The notes under the pieces: model-generated
Seen by the model: only the letters and a program-made list of their open reading frames with translations
Database searches by the model: none
Told to the model about the DNA's origin: nothing
Part shown: piece by piece, positions 33,691 through 41,551 of the stretch
Position numbering within the stretch: position 1 is the first letter of the stretch
How the letters are laid out: the number at the start of each line of letters is the position of its first letter
Translations under genes and position numbers: made by a program
Source: Acidimicrobiia bacterium
GTDB taxonomy: Bacteria; Actinomycetota; Acidimicrobiia; Acidimicrobiales; AC-14
Reading direction: 5' to 3'
DNA length: 63,405 nt
NCBI GenBank assembly: GCA_023265045.1
Contig: JAHFUQ010000006.1
Coordinates: 1 to 63,405 of the forward strand

Positions 33691-33801
33691 GTGTAGCGGC
33701 CGGGTCCTGCGCAACGGGCTCCCGTGAACCGAGTCAGGGCCGGGAGGCAGCAGCTCTCAGCGGACCTGTCCGTGTGCCGCAGTCCAGCCTGGCCGCTGCA
33801 C
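33691..33801 (+). ncRNA. ffs: Signal recognition particle 4.5S-like RNA
   Basis: The domain IV core is clear: GAACCGAGTCAGGGCCGGGA then GGCAGCAGCTCTCAGCGG. The molecule closes with an 11-bp stem (GTGTAGCGGCC pairs with GGCCGCTGCAC with one G-U), giving about 111 nt. It binds Ffh and targets membrane proteins. It sits divergent from tRNA-Ser(GGA), just before radA. Confidence 0.9.
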
Positions 33802-33858
33802 CGAGCGGCGGACTCCTTCGCGAGAGGGTGTCGTACCCCCTCGGTACCGTGCCGGACG

Positions 33859-35247
33859 ATGACCAGACCGCAGAGCCATCACCGTTGCGCCGAATGCGGC
33901 GCCGCCGCGGCCCGCTGGGTGGGGCGCTGCCCCACCTGCGGCGGGTGGAACACGCTCGTCGAGGAGCGAGCCGCGCCCCGGGCCAGCGGCCCGCCGGGCC
34001 TGGCGCCGGCGCCGGGCGCGGCCGTGGCCGTGCCCATCGGCCAGGTCCCGGCCGACAGCCTGCATCCCGTGCCCACCGGCTTGGCCGAGGTCGACCGGGT
34101 GCTCGGCGGCGGGCTCGTGGCCGGCTCGGTCACCCTGCTGGGCGGCGAGCCGGGCGTGGGCAAGTCGACGTTGCTGCTGCAGTTGCTCGGCCGGGTGGCG
34201 GCGTCGGGCGCCCGCACGCTGCTGGTGTCGGCCGAGGAGTCGGCCCACCAGGTGCGCCTCCGGGCTGAGCGGTTGGAGACCATCGCGGCCCAGTCGTGGC
34301 TCGTGGCGGAGACCGATGTGGCCCAGATCGAGGCCCACGTCGAGGCGGTGAAGCCCGACCTCCTGGTGGTCGACTCCATCCAGGCGGTGTCCGACGCCGA
34401 CCTGGCCAGCGAGCCGGGGTCGGTCACCCAGGTGCGGGCGTGCGCCCACCGCCTCGTGCGCCTGGCCAAGGACCGCAACGTCACCACCGTGCTCGTCGGC
34501 CACGTGACCAAAGACGGCAGCCTCGCCGGCCCCCGGGTGCTCGAGCACCTGGTCGACACCGTGCTGTCGTTCACTGGCGACCGCCATCACGCCCTCCGGC
34601 TGTTGCGAGCGGTGAAGCACCGATTCGGTCCCACCACCGAGCTGGGCCTGTTCGAGATGAGCGAGGGCGGCCTCGAGCCCATCGCCGACGCCGGCCACCT
34701 CTTCCTTTCCGACCGCCGGGAGGGGCTGGCGGGCAGCGTCGTGGCCCCCATCCTCGACGGGCGGCGGCCGCTGCTGGTCGAGCTCCAGGCGCTCGTGGTG
34801 CCGGCGCCGCCCGGCGCGCCACCCCGCCGCACCGCCCAAGGCATCGACGCCAGCAAGCTGCACCTTCTGCTGGCCGTGCTCGACCGCCGGGCCCGCCTGC
34901 ACACGGCCGCCAAAGACGTGTACGCCATGGCCGTGGGCGGCGCGCGTGTGGCCGATCCCGGGGCCGACGTGGCCCTGGCGTTGGCCATTGCGTCGTCCGT
35001 CCACGAGTGCCCCATCGCCCCCGACCTGGTCGCCTGCGGGGAGCTCGGGCTCGGCGGCGAGCTGCGCCAGGTCCCCCAGCTCGGGCGGCGGCTGGAGGAG
35101 GCGGCCCGGATGGGTTTCCGCACTGCCATCGTTCCCCCGTCGGCCCCGCCCGCGCCGGAGGGGATGGAGACGCTGCGGGCTGCGACCCTCGGTGACGCGC
35201 TGGCGTTCGCCGGCCGCGGCCTCACCGTCCCGTCGACCAGCCGGTAG
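33859..35247 (+). CDS. radA: DNA repair protein RadA
   Basis: The 462-residue protein has a C4 zinc finger (CAECGAAAARWVGRCPTCGG), a RecA-like ATPase with Walker A GGEPGVGKSTLLLQ, the RadA motif, here KHRFG instead of KNRFG, and a Lon-like C-terminal domain. It helps branch migration in recombination. The ATG at 33859 has TACCGT eight bases upstream; the frame extends further 5' only through the SRP RNA gene. It is followed closely by disA, as in Bacillus. Confidence 0.95.
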   Translation: MTRPQSHHRCAECGAAAARWVGRCPTCGGWNTLVEERAAPRASGPPGLAPAPGAAVAVPIGQVPADSLHPVPTGLAEVDRVLGGGLVAGSVTLLGGEPGVGKSTLLLQLLGRVAASGARTLLVSAEESAHQVRLRAERLETIAAQSWLVAETDVAQIEAHVEAVKPDLLVVDSIQAVSDADLASEPGSVTQVRACAHRLVRLAKDRNVTTVLVGHVTKDGSLAGPRVLEHLVDTVLSFTGDRHHALRLLRAVKHRFGPTTELGLFEMSEGGLEPIADAGHLFLSDRREGLAGSVVAPILDGRRPLLVELQALVVPAPPGAPPRRTAQGIDASKLHLLLAVLDRRARLHTAAKDVYAMAVGGARVADPGADVALALAIASSVHECPIAPDLVACGELGLGGELRQVPQLGRRLEEAARMGFRTAIVPPSAPPAPEGMETLRAATLGDALAFAGRGLTVPSTSR

Positions 35248-35256
35248 CATGCCCGC

Positions 35257-36333
35257 GTGCCCACGACGAGGCGGCATCTGGCGCTCACGGATGCGCTCAC
35301 CGCCGTGGCCCCCGGGATGCCTCTACGGGAGGGCCTCGACCGAATCCTGCAAGGCAGCCGGGGCGCGCTGATCGTCATCGGCGACGGCCCCGAGGTGTTG
35401 GCCATCTGCTCGGGCGGGTTCCTGCTCGACGCCGAGTTCACGCCTCAGCGCCTTTCCGAGCTGGCGAAGATGGACGGCGCCATCATCCTCGCCCACGATG
35501 CGAGCCGCATCGCCCGGGCCAACGTCCACCTCGTCCCCAACCCCAACGTCCCCACGTCGGAGACGGGCACGAGGCACCGCACGGCGGAGCGGGTGGCGCG
35601 CTCGATCGGGGTGCCGGTCATCTCCGTCTCGGAGGACATGGCGTCGATCGCCGTCTACTACGGCGACATCAAGCGCCCCCTCGAACCGTCGGCGCGGCTG
35701 CTCAACCGGGCCAACCAGGCACTGCAGACGCTGGAACGGTACAAGAACCGGCTCGACTCGGTGTCGGGATCGCTGTCCGCCCTCGAGGTCGAAGACCTGG
35801 TGACGGTGCGCGAGGTCGTCACCGTGCTCCAGCGCACCGAGATGGTGCGCCGCATCGCCGAGGAGGTCCACGACTACATCGTCGAGCTCGGCACCGACGG
35901 CCGCCTCGTGCGCCTCCAGCTCGAGGAGCTGATGGGCGGCGTGGAGGACGATCGCCGGCTCGTCATCAAGGACTACTTCCACGTCGAGGACGGCTGGCAC
36001 CTCCCGGAGGCCATGGACGCCCTGGCCGAGCTGACTACCGAAGACCTGCTCGACCTCAAGTCGGTGACCGCCGTGCTGCACCTCCCCGCCGAATCCGCGG
36101 ACATGGACATCGGCCTCCAGCCGCGCGGCTACCGCCTGCTGAACAAGATCCCGCGTCTGCCGGAGTCGGTTATCGAGCACATCGTCAGCCACTTCGGCAC
36201 GCTCCAGAAGATCATGAAGGCGACCGTCGACGACCTCGACGAGGTCGAAGGTGTGGGCGAGGCCCGAGCGAGGGCCATCAAGGAAGGGCTCTCCCGCCTG
36301 GCCGAGACCAGCATCCTTGACAGATACGGCTGA
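35257..36333 (+). CDS. disA: Diadenylate cyclase DisA
   Basis: The 358-residue protein has the DAC domain with MDGAIIL and GTRHRTAERVARSIGVP (DGA and RHR motifs), a helical spine and a C-terminal HhH DNA-binding tail (LDEVEGVGEARARAIKEGLS). It makes c-di-AMP from two ATP and scans DNA for branched structures. Its GTG start lies six bases after TAGCAT, whose TAG is the stop of radA. Confidence 0.95.
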   Translation: MPTTRRHLALTDALTAVAPGMPLREGLDRILQGSRGALIVIGDGPEVLAICSGGFLLDAEFTPQRLSELAKMDGAIILAHDASRIARANVHLVPNPNVPTSETGTRHRTAERVARSIGVPVISVSEDMASIAVYYGDIKRPLEPSARLLNRANQALQTLERYKNRLDSVSGSLSALEVEDLVTVREVVTVLQRTEMVRRIAEEVHDYIVELGTDGRLVRLQLEELMGGVEDDRRLVIKDYFHVEDGWHLPEAMDALAELTTEDLLDLKSVTAVLHLPAESADMDIGLQPRGYRLLNKIPRLPESVIEHIVSHFGTLQKIMKATVDDLDEVEGVGEARARAIKEGLSRLAETSILDRYG

Positions 36334-36418
36334 CCGACGGATCGGGGCCGTCGGCCCTTCGATCCGTCGGAACAGCAGAACGGCGCCAGAAGGGGGCTCA
36401 GTGCCCTTCGACCCGGCC

Positions 36419-36459
36419 AGTGCCAGACAAGTTGGCCTTGGGCCAACTTGTCTGGCACT
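36419..36459. repeat. Perfect 19-bp hairpin between disA and carD
   Basis: The arms AGTGCCAGACAAGTTGGCC and GGCCAACTTGTCTGGCACT are exact complements with a TTG loop. No T tract follows, so it is not a standard terminator. It starts 86 bp after disA and ends 42 bp before carD. It could be an operator, an mRNA-stability element or a small palindromic repeat. Confidence 0.85.
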
Positions 36460-36500
36460 CTGGTGATGTCCCCACTCGGTGTCTCGTTCTTGGGAGAGGT

Positions 36501-36980
36501 ATGTCCTTTGATGTCGGTGACAAGGTTGTTTACCCGCACCACGGTGCGGCCGTCATCGAAAGGCGGGAACGGCGGGACGCGTTTGGCGCCGATCGGGAGT
36601 ACCTCGTCCTGAAGCTGGCTTATGGCGACCTCACCCTGATGGTCCCCGCCGACAACACCGAAGAGGTAGGCCTGCGCGAGGTCATCAACGACGAGGAGGT
36701 CGAGGAGGTGTTCGCCGTCCTTCGCAAGAAGGAGGCGCGCATGCCGACCAACTGGTCGCGCCGCTTCAAGAACCACGTGGAGAAGTTGAAGTCGGGCGAC
36801 ATCTACCAGGTGGCCGAGGTCGTGCGGAACCTGTCGATCCGGGAGAAGGACAAGGGGCTCTCCGCGGGCGAGAAGCGCATGCTCACCAAGGCGCGCCAGA
36901 TCCTTGTTTCCGAGCTGACCTTCGCCTTGAGCGTGAGCGAAGAAGAAGCCGAGCAGAGGCTCGACGAGGCGCTCCCGTAA
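36501..36980 (+). CDS. carD: CarD-family RNA polymerase-binding regulator
   Basis: The 159-residue protein has the Tudor-like RNA-polymerase interaction domain (FDVGDKVVYPHHGAAVIERR) and the helical DNA-binding domain (NWSRRFKNHVEKLKSGDIYQ, AEVVRNLSIREKDKGLSAGE). CarD stabilises open promoter complexes, especially at rRNA promoters. GGGAGAGGT precedes the ATG. Confidence 0.95.
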   Translation: MSFDVGDKVVYPHHGAAVIERRERRDAFGADREYLVLKLAYGDLTLMVPADNTEEVGLREVINDEEVEEVFAVLRKKEARMPTNWSRRFKNHVEKLKSGDIYQVAEVVRNLSIREKDKGLSAGEKRMLTKARQILVSELTFALSVSEEEAEQRLDEALP

Positions 36981-37015
36981 GCGGACCCGTCTGGGCGGGC
37001 TCGGTCTGGGCGATC

Positions 37016-37615
37016 GTGGTTGCCGCTGGCGCGGGCGAACGCTTCGGCCGTCGCAAGCAGTACGAACTCCTCGACGGCCGGCGCGTCCTCGACTGGTCGG
37101 TGGCCGCCGCCCGTTCGGTCGCTGACGGGGTGGTGCTGGTCGTCCCGGCCGATCGGGCCGACGATCCCGAGAAGGATGTCGACGCGGTCGTCGCCGGGGG
37201 CGCCACCCGTTCCGATTCGGTGCGCGCCGGGCTGGCCGCTGTTCCCCCCGACGCCGGCTGGATCCTCGTCCACGACGCGGCCCGGCCTCGCGCCACGCCC
37301 CTGCTGTTCACCGCCGTCCTCGCCGCGCTGGGAGACGGCGCCAGCGACGCAGCCATCCCCGTCCTGCCCGTGACCGACACCGTGAAGCACGTGCGCTACG
37401 GCGCCGTCGTCGCCACCCTCGATCGCAGCGAACTGGTCACCGTGCAGACGCCGCAGGCGTTCCGGGCCGCCGCCCTGCGCGCCGCCCACGCCCACCCCGC
37501 CGCCCAAGCCACCGACGACGCCGCCCTCGTCGAAGCGATCGGCGGCCGGGTGGTGATCGTCCCCGGCGAGGCGGGCAACGTCAAGGTCACCACCTCGGTC
37601 GACTTGCTGCCGTGA
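37016..37615 (+). CDS. ispD: 2-C-methyl-D-erythritol 4-phosphate cytidylyltransferase IspD
   Basis: The protein has VVAAGAGERFGRRKQYELLD (CTP loop), GGATRSDSVRAGL, LVHDAARPRATPLLF and the final GEAGNVKVTTSVDLL. It makes CDP-ME in the non-mevalonate isoprenoid route. The start is uncertain: homologues begin about three to six residues earlier (…WAIVVAAG), but the upstream frame holds no ATG, GTG or TTG. The GTG at 37016 shortens the first strand; the ATC just before it is an alternative. Its stop overlaps ispF. Confidence 0.88.
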   Translation: MVAAGAGERFGRRKQYELLDGRRVLDWSVAAARSVADGVVLVVPADRADDPEKDVDAVVAGGATRSDSVRAGLAAVPPDAGWILVHDAARPRATPLLFTAVLAALGDGASDAAIPVLPVTDTVKHVRYGAVVATLDRSELVTVQTPQAFRAAALRAAHAHPAAQATDDAALVEAIGGRVVIVPGEAGNVKVTTSVDLLP

Positions 37616-38100
37616 TGCGCGTCGGCCTCGGGTTCGACGTCCACCCGTTCTCGGACGATCCCGACCGCCCGCTCGTCCTGGGCGGCGTCCGGTTCCGCGA
37701 CGCACGCGGTCTCGACGGTCACAGCGACGCCGACGTCATTACCCACGCCGTCGCCGAGGCCCTGCTGGGCGCGGCTGCGCAAGGCGACCTCGGGCAGCAC
37801 TTTCCCGACGACGATCCGGCGTGGGCCGACATCGAGAGCCTGGTGCTGCTAGGGCGGGTGGTGAAGATGATCGGCGCGGCGGGATGGGAGGTCGTCAACG
37901 TAGACTGCTCGGTCCTGCTGGAGGCCCCCCGCCTCGCGCCGCACCGGAGGGCGATGCAGCAGCGCCTGACCCTGGTCGTCGGCGCCGACGTGACCGTGAA
38001 GGCCCGCCGCGCCGAGGGGCTCGGCGCCCTGGGCCGAGGCGAAGGCATCGCCTGCTGGGCTGTCGCCCTGATCGAGCGGGCCGAAACCCCGGCGACCTGA
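37615..38100 (+). CDS. ispF: 2-C-methyl-D-erythritol 2,4-cyclodiphosphate synthase IspF
   Basis: The 161-residue enzyme has RVGLGFDVHPFSDDPDRPLV with the D-x-H zinc ligands, LDGHSDADVITHAVAEALLG and GDLGQHFPDDDPAW. It follows ispD in the same pathway (TGATG overlap). A GTG three bases earlier is an alternative start. Confidence 0.95.
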   Translation: MRVGLGFDVHPFSDDPDRPLVLGGVRFRDARGLDGHSDADVITHAVAEALLGAAAQGDLGQHFPDDDPAWADIESLVLLGRVVKMIGAAGWEVVNVDCSVLLEAPRLAPHRRAMQQRLTLVVGADVTVKARRAEGLGALGRGEGIACWAVALIERAETPAT

Positions 38101-38186
38101 GCCCGCTCACGCAGAGTGGTCAGGGCGGGCGCCCCGACCGTGACCCCTCATTTTGCTTCGAACTTTGTCCGCCGGCGAGTCAACCA

Positions 38187-38216
38187 TTGACACGCGGAGT
38201 GGTTGCTCGGTAGAAA
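38187..38216 (+). promoter_or_regulatory. Promoter of the sigH-like gene
   Basis: TTGACA (38187-38192) and TAGAAA (38211-38216) are 18 bp apart, about 98 bp before the sigma gene, which leaves a leader of about 90 nt. Confidence 0.6.
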
Positions 38217-38313
38217 GGACACGCGAACTAGAGGAAAACGTCACATAGCCGCAGCCGAACACGCTGTCTCCACCCGTTCGCACCATCGCCGCACCCGCCA
38301 GGAGCACCCAGGT

Positions 38314-38976
38314 ATGCCCCACAGCCCTTCGGGACTAGGCCTTCTTGACATCACCGACGACGGTCTCGTCGAACGGTTCAGGAGTGGCGACGTGGCCGCC
38401 CTCGACCTGTTGTTCCAGCGCTACCGCCGCTTCGCTCGGGCCAAGGCGCGGGGGTACTTCCTCGTCGGCGCTGACTTCGACGACATCGAGCAGGAAGGGA
38501 TGATCGGCCTGTTCAAGGCCGTGCGCGACTACCGCTGCGACCGCCAGGCATCGTTCCGGGCGTTTGCCGAGCTGTGCATCACCCGCCAGATCATCACCGC
38601 GATCAAGACTGCGACCCGGCGCAAGCACCAGCCGCTGAACCGCTACGTCTCCCTCTCCGGGCTGCGCGTCGTGGACGACCCTGCAGAGTGGTGGGTCGAG
38701 GAACTGCTCGACGATCACCAGGCGCCTGACCCGGCCGACGAGGTGGTGTCGCTGGAGGACATGGCCGCCATGCGGGCGTCGCTGGCCGAGATGCTCTCCT
38801 CGCTGGAAGTCGACGTGCTGCGCCTCTACCTCGACGGCCGGTCGTACCAGGAGATCGGGGTATTGCTCGGGCGGCACGTCAAGTCGATCGACAACGCCCT
38901 CCAGCGCATCAAACGCAAGCTCGAAGCGCACCTGCTCGCCCGCGACACCGCCGCCCTCGCCGCCGCCGTGGCCTGA
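38314..38976 (+). CDS. sigH: RNA polymerase sigma factor of the Bacillus SigH (sigma-30) type
   Basis: The 220-residue protein has region 2 (DFDDIEQEGMIGLFKAVRDY, FRAFAELCITRQIITAIKTA) and region 4 (DVLRLYLDGRSYQEIGVLLG, HVKSIDNALQRIKRKLEAHL), nearly the text of Bacillus SigH. That factor governs stationary phase, competence and sporulation entry. No anti-sigma gene is nearby. AGGAG precedes the ATG by nine bases. It lies after radA-disA-ispD-ispF as in Bacillus, but in an actinobacterial context. Confidence 0.9.
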   Translation: MPHSPSGLGLLDITDDGLVERFRSGDVAALDLLFQRYRRFARAKARGYFLVGADFDDIEQEGMIGLFKAVRDYRCDRQASFRAFAELCITRQIITAIKTATRRKHQPLNRYVSLSGLRVVDDPAEWWVEELLDDHQAPDPADEVVSLEDMAAMRASLAEMLSSLEVDVLRLYLDGRSYQEIGVLLGRHVKSIDNALQRIKRKLEAHLLARDTAALAAAVA

Positions 38977-39030
38977 CGCCACGCGATGTGACCGTGGCCT
39001 GACGGCCACGCGATGGGACCGTGGCCTGAC
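38966..39030. repeat. Tandem 26-27-bp repeat with hairpins between sigH and pyrE
   Basis: Two and a half copies of a unit starting CCGTGGCCTGACG begin inside the last codons of sigH. The second copy can fold CGTGGCC-TGAC-GGCCACG. The repeats could act as a bidirectional terminator for the converging genes. Confidence 0.6.
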
Positions 39031-39618
39031 CTAGCTTTGGGCAGAACCGGCGTCGGCCTCGCTGCCGATGGGCGGGATGCCGAGGTCGCGGTAGGTGAGC
39101 AAGGGGAAGTAGGGGATTCCCTCCCGACCGAACAGCGCGGCCGCGAACTCGCCCCGGTCGACCACCGTCGCCGCCGCGACCACCACTGCTCCGGTCTCCC
39201 GCACCGCCTCCAGGGCGTCGGCGATCGACCCGCCCGTGGTCACGGCGTCCTCCACCAGCAACACCCGCCGGCCTTCGCCCAGGGTCGCTCCCTCAACGCG
39301 TTGCTGGGTGCCGCGCTCCTTCGGCGCTTTGCGCACGGAGAACCACTCCACGCCCCTTCCGGCGACCACTGCGACGGTGTACGCGACCACGTCGGCGCCC
39401 ATGGTCAGACCACCGACGGCGTCAAACGCCCCCACGCCGGCGCCGACCCGCTCGATCAACAACTCGGCTGCCAACCGGGCGTCGGCCCCGTCGGCAAGGG
39501 CCCGTTTGACGTCTACGAAGTGGCGGCTCCAATTGCCCGAGGCCAGCCGTACGGGCTGCTCGAACTCGCGGTGTCCTCGCCGTTTGACGAGGTCGATCAG
39601 CGCTTCGAGGTCGGCCAT
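39031..39618 (-). CDS. pyrE: Orotate phosphoribosyltransferase
   Basis: The 195-residue protein has HREFEQPVRLASGNWSRHFV, VGGLTMGADVVAYTV and the PRPP loop VLLVEDAVTTGGSIADALEA. It makes OMP in pyrimidine synthesis. The ATG is the only sensible start and lies two bases after the 3' end of tRNA-Thr. Release of the tRNA would thus leave an essentially leaderless pyrE mRNA. Confidence 0.93.
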   Translation of the reverse strand: MADLEALIDLVKRRGHREFEQPVRLASGNWSRHFVDVKRALADGADARLAAELLIERVGAGVGAFDAVGGLTMGADVVAYTVAVVAGRGVEWFSVRKAPKERGTQQRVEGATLGEGRRVLLVEDAVTTGGSIADALEAVRETGAVVVAAATVVDRGEFAAALFGREGIPYFPLLTYRDLGIPPIGSEADAGSAQS

Positions 39619-39619
39619 G

Positions 39620-39693
39620 AGCCGGTGGTCGGATTCGAACCGACGACCTGGCGATTACAAGTCGCCTGCGCTACCAGACTGCGCCACACCGGC
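39620..39693 (-). tRNA. tRNA-Thr (anticodon UGU)
   Basis: The 74-nt tRNA has acceptor GCCGGTG/CACCGGC, anticodon stem GGCGA/TCGCC with loop CTTGTAA, and T-loop GGTTCGAATCC. No CCA is encoded; the next bases are the start of pyrE on the same strand. Confidence 0.95.
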
Positions 39694-39781
39694 CGCTGAA
39701 CGGGCCAGCACGCCCGTCAATCGGAAGGCTAGCCTCCCGGGTGCTTGATCTCACCGCCCGATGGGGGCAACCTGCCTCGCG

Positions 39782-40042
39782 ATGGGACTCACCGACCGTG
39801 ACCGCGCGCTCCTCGACTTTGAGCGGTCGTGGTGGATGGAGCCAGGCTCAAAGACCGACGCCATCCGTTGCCGGTTGGGTCTGTCGCCGACTCGGTACTA
39901 CCAACTCTTGGCTGGCCTGTTGAGCTCCTCCGACGCCGAGCGCTACGACCCGCTGCTGGTTCGCCGGCTTCGACGGCTTCAGGCGCAACGCCGGCGGGCG
40001 CGCATTGAAGGCCGTCCCGCCGTGCAACGGCGCGGTCGCTGA
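39782..40042 (+). CDS. DUF3263 family protein
   Basis: The 86-residue protein reads LTDRDRALLDFERSWWMEPG, RLGLSPTRYYQLLAGLLSS and DPLLVRRLRRLQAQRRRARI, matching the actinobacteria-specific DUF3263 family, a predicted helix-turn-helix. It regularly precedes a LytR-C-domain gene, as here. TAGCCT (39730) is a possible -10. Confidence 0.88.
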   Translation: MGLTDRDRALLDFERSWWMEPGSKTDAIRCRLGLSPTRYYQLLAGLLSSSDAERYDPLLVRRLRRLQAQRRRARIEGRPAVQRRGR

Positions 40043-40061
40043 GGGCGGGCGAGGACACGAC

Positions 40062-40649
40062 GTGGGCACTCCTGAGAACGCGGGGCCCCGTGGCGGCGGA
40101 GGCGGCGGAGGCGGAGGCGGCGGCGGAGCGGGTGGCGCCGGCGCCCGCGGCGCCGTGCTGCTCGCGGTCGCCCTCGTGCTGGGCATCGTCCTGCTGCAGA
40201 AGTTCGACGAGACCGACGGGGCGTCGACCAAGATCGACGCCGGCCCGTCGCCGACGACGGTCACCACCCGCCGGCCCACCGCCTCGGTGGTTCCCCCGAC
40301 CACGTCGCGCGCGGTCCGCCCGCCGGATCAGGTGAAGGTGCTCGTGGCCAACGGCACGGGCACGTCCGGCCTCGCGGGCCGGGTCACGGACCTGTTGAAG
40401 GGGGCGAACTACAACGCCCTCTCGCCGGTCGACGCCACCAAGCTCAGCGAGGTCACCCTGGTCGAGTACAAGCCTGACTTTGAGCCCGAAGCGCGCGTCG
40501 TGGCCCAGCTTCTCCAGCTGCCGGGGAGCGCTCTGCGGCCGATGGAGGACCAGCCTCCCGTCAACGACACGCGCGGCGCCGACGTGATCGTGATCGCCGG
40601 CCCCGACCTGAAGCTCCCCGGCGACACGACGAGTACCACCAAGAAGTGA
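40062..40649 (+). CDS. LytR C-terminal domain (LytR_C) membrane protein
   Basis: The 195-residue protein has a glycine-rich N terminus with a run of twelve glycines, one membrane helix (GAVLLAVALVLGIVLLQ), a proline/threonine linker, and a LytR_C domain (VKVLVANGTGTSGLAGRVTD, GADVIVIAGPDL) outside the cell. The domain is found with cell-wall glycopolymer ligases. It is coupled by GTGA to otsB. Confidence 0.82.
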   Translation: MGTPENAGPRGGGGGGGGGGGGAGGAGARGAVLLAVALVLGIVLLQKFDETDGASTKIDAGPSPTTVTTRRPTASVVPPTTSRAVRPPDQVKVLVANGTGTSGLAGRVTDLLKGANYNALSPVDATKLSEVTLVEYKPDFEPEARVVAQLLQLPGSALRPMEDQPPVNDTRGADVIVIAGPDLKLPGDTTSTTKK

Positions 40650-41425
40650 GCCAGTGGTTCGCGCCTCTGGCCGCGAACCCCGCCCAGGCCGGCCTGTTCA
40701 CCGATTTCGACGGGACGCTGGCGCCGATCGTCGACGCACCTGAGGAGGCGCGCCCGGTCAGGGGCGCGGCGCAGACCCTGACCATCCTGGCCGAACGGCT
40801 GGGACGGGTCGGGGTGATCTCCGGCCGCCCGGCCGCCTTCCTGCTTCGCCACGTCGGCGCGCCCAAGATCGGCTTGTGGGGCCTCCACGGGCTGGAGACC
40901 GTCGAGGGCGGCCAGGTCGTCTCCGTCGGCGCCACCGAGGAGTGGCGGGCGGCCGCCGTGGCGACAGCGGGGCGCGCCGCCCAGGAGCTGGGGCCGGCGG
41001 TCGACGTCGAGCGCAAGAGCCAGGGCGTCACCCTCCATTACCGGCGGGCGCCCGCCGAGGCCGAGCGCGTGCGGGCGTGGGCCGAAGCCGCGGCGGGCGC
41101 GACCGGGCTCGTCCCCTGCCCGGCCCGGATGTCGGTCGAGCTGCGGCCGCCGATCCCTCACGGCAAGGGCCAGACTTTGGAGGCGGCGGCCCGCGAGGCC
41201 GGCCTGTCCGCGGTGGCCTTCGCGGGCGACGACGTGGGCGACGTCGCCGCGTTCGACGCCCTCGACCGCCTGGCGGCGGGCGGCGCGGCCGTCGTGCGCA
41301 TCGGCGTCAACAGTGAAGAGGCGCCGCCCGAGTTGCTGGCGAGGGCCGACCTCGTCCTCGACGGCCCCGACGAGGTCGTGGCCGCCTTCCGGGAGCTGGC
41401 CTCAGTCTTGGGCGGCGGCCGTTAG
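40646..41425 (+). CDS. otsB: Trehalose-6-phosphate phosphatase OtsB
   Basis: The 259-residue HAD enzyme has GLFTDFDGTLAPIVDAPEEA (motif I), VGVISGRPAAFLLRHVG, GLWGLHGLETVEGG, KSQGVTLHYR, the lysine in IPHGKGQTLEAA and VAFAGDDVGDVAAFDAL (motif IV). It releases phosphate from trehalose-6-phosphate made by OtsA, whose gene converges on it. The GTG start overlaps the LytR_C stop. Confidence 0.93.
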   Translation: MSQWFAPLAANPAQAGLFTDFDGTLAPIVDAPEEARPVRGAAQTLTILAERLGRVGVISGRPAAFLLRHVGAPKIGLWGLHGLETVEGGQVVSVGATEEWRAAAVATAGRAAQELGPAVDVERKSQGVTLHYRRAPAEAERVRAWAEAAAGATGLVPCPARMSVELRPPIPHGKGQTLEAAAREAGLSAVAFAGDDVGDVAAFDALDRLAAGGAAVVRIGVNSEEAPPELLARADLVLDGPDEVVAAFRELASVLGGGR

Positions 41426-41551
41426 TACGCTGGGGGCGTCCCTCCGGCGGCCGCCAAGGAGGAACAGCGGCGGGCGATCCGGCCTCGCCGGTCGCCCGGA
41501 GCGCCTTCAATCTCGCCCGAACGCCAGCGTTGCGAGTGAGGGCGAAGAACT

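Noticed and set aside
40080..40140. GGC-rich repeat that might be a functional DNA element
   Set aside because: It is simply the codon run for the glycine-rich start of the LytR_C protein.
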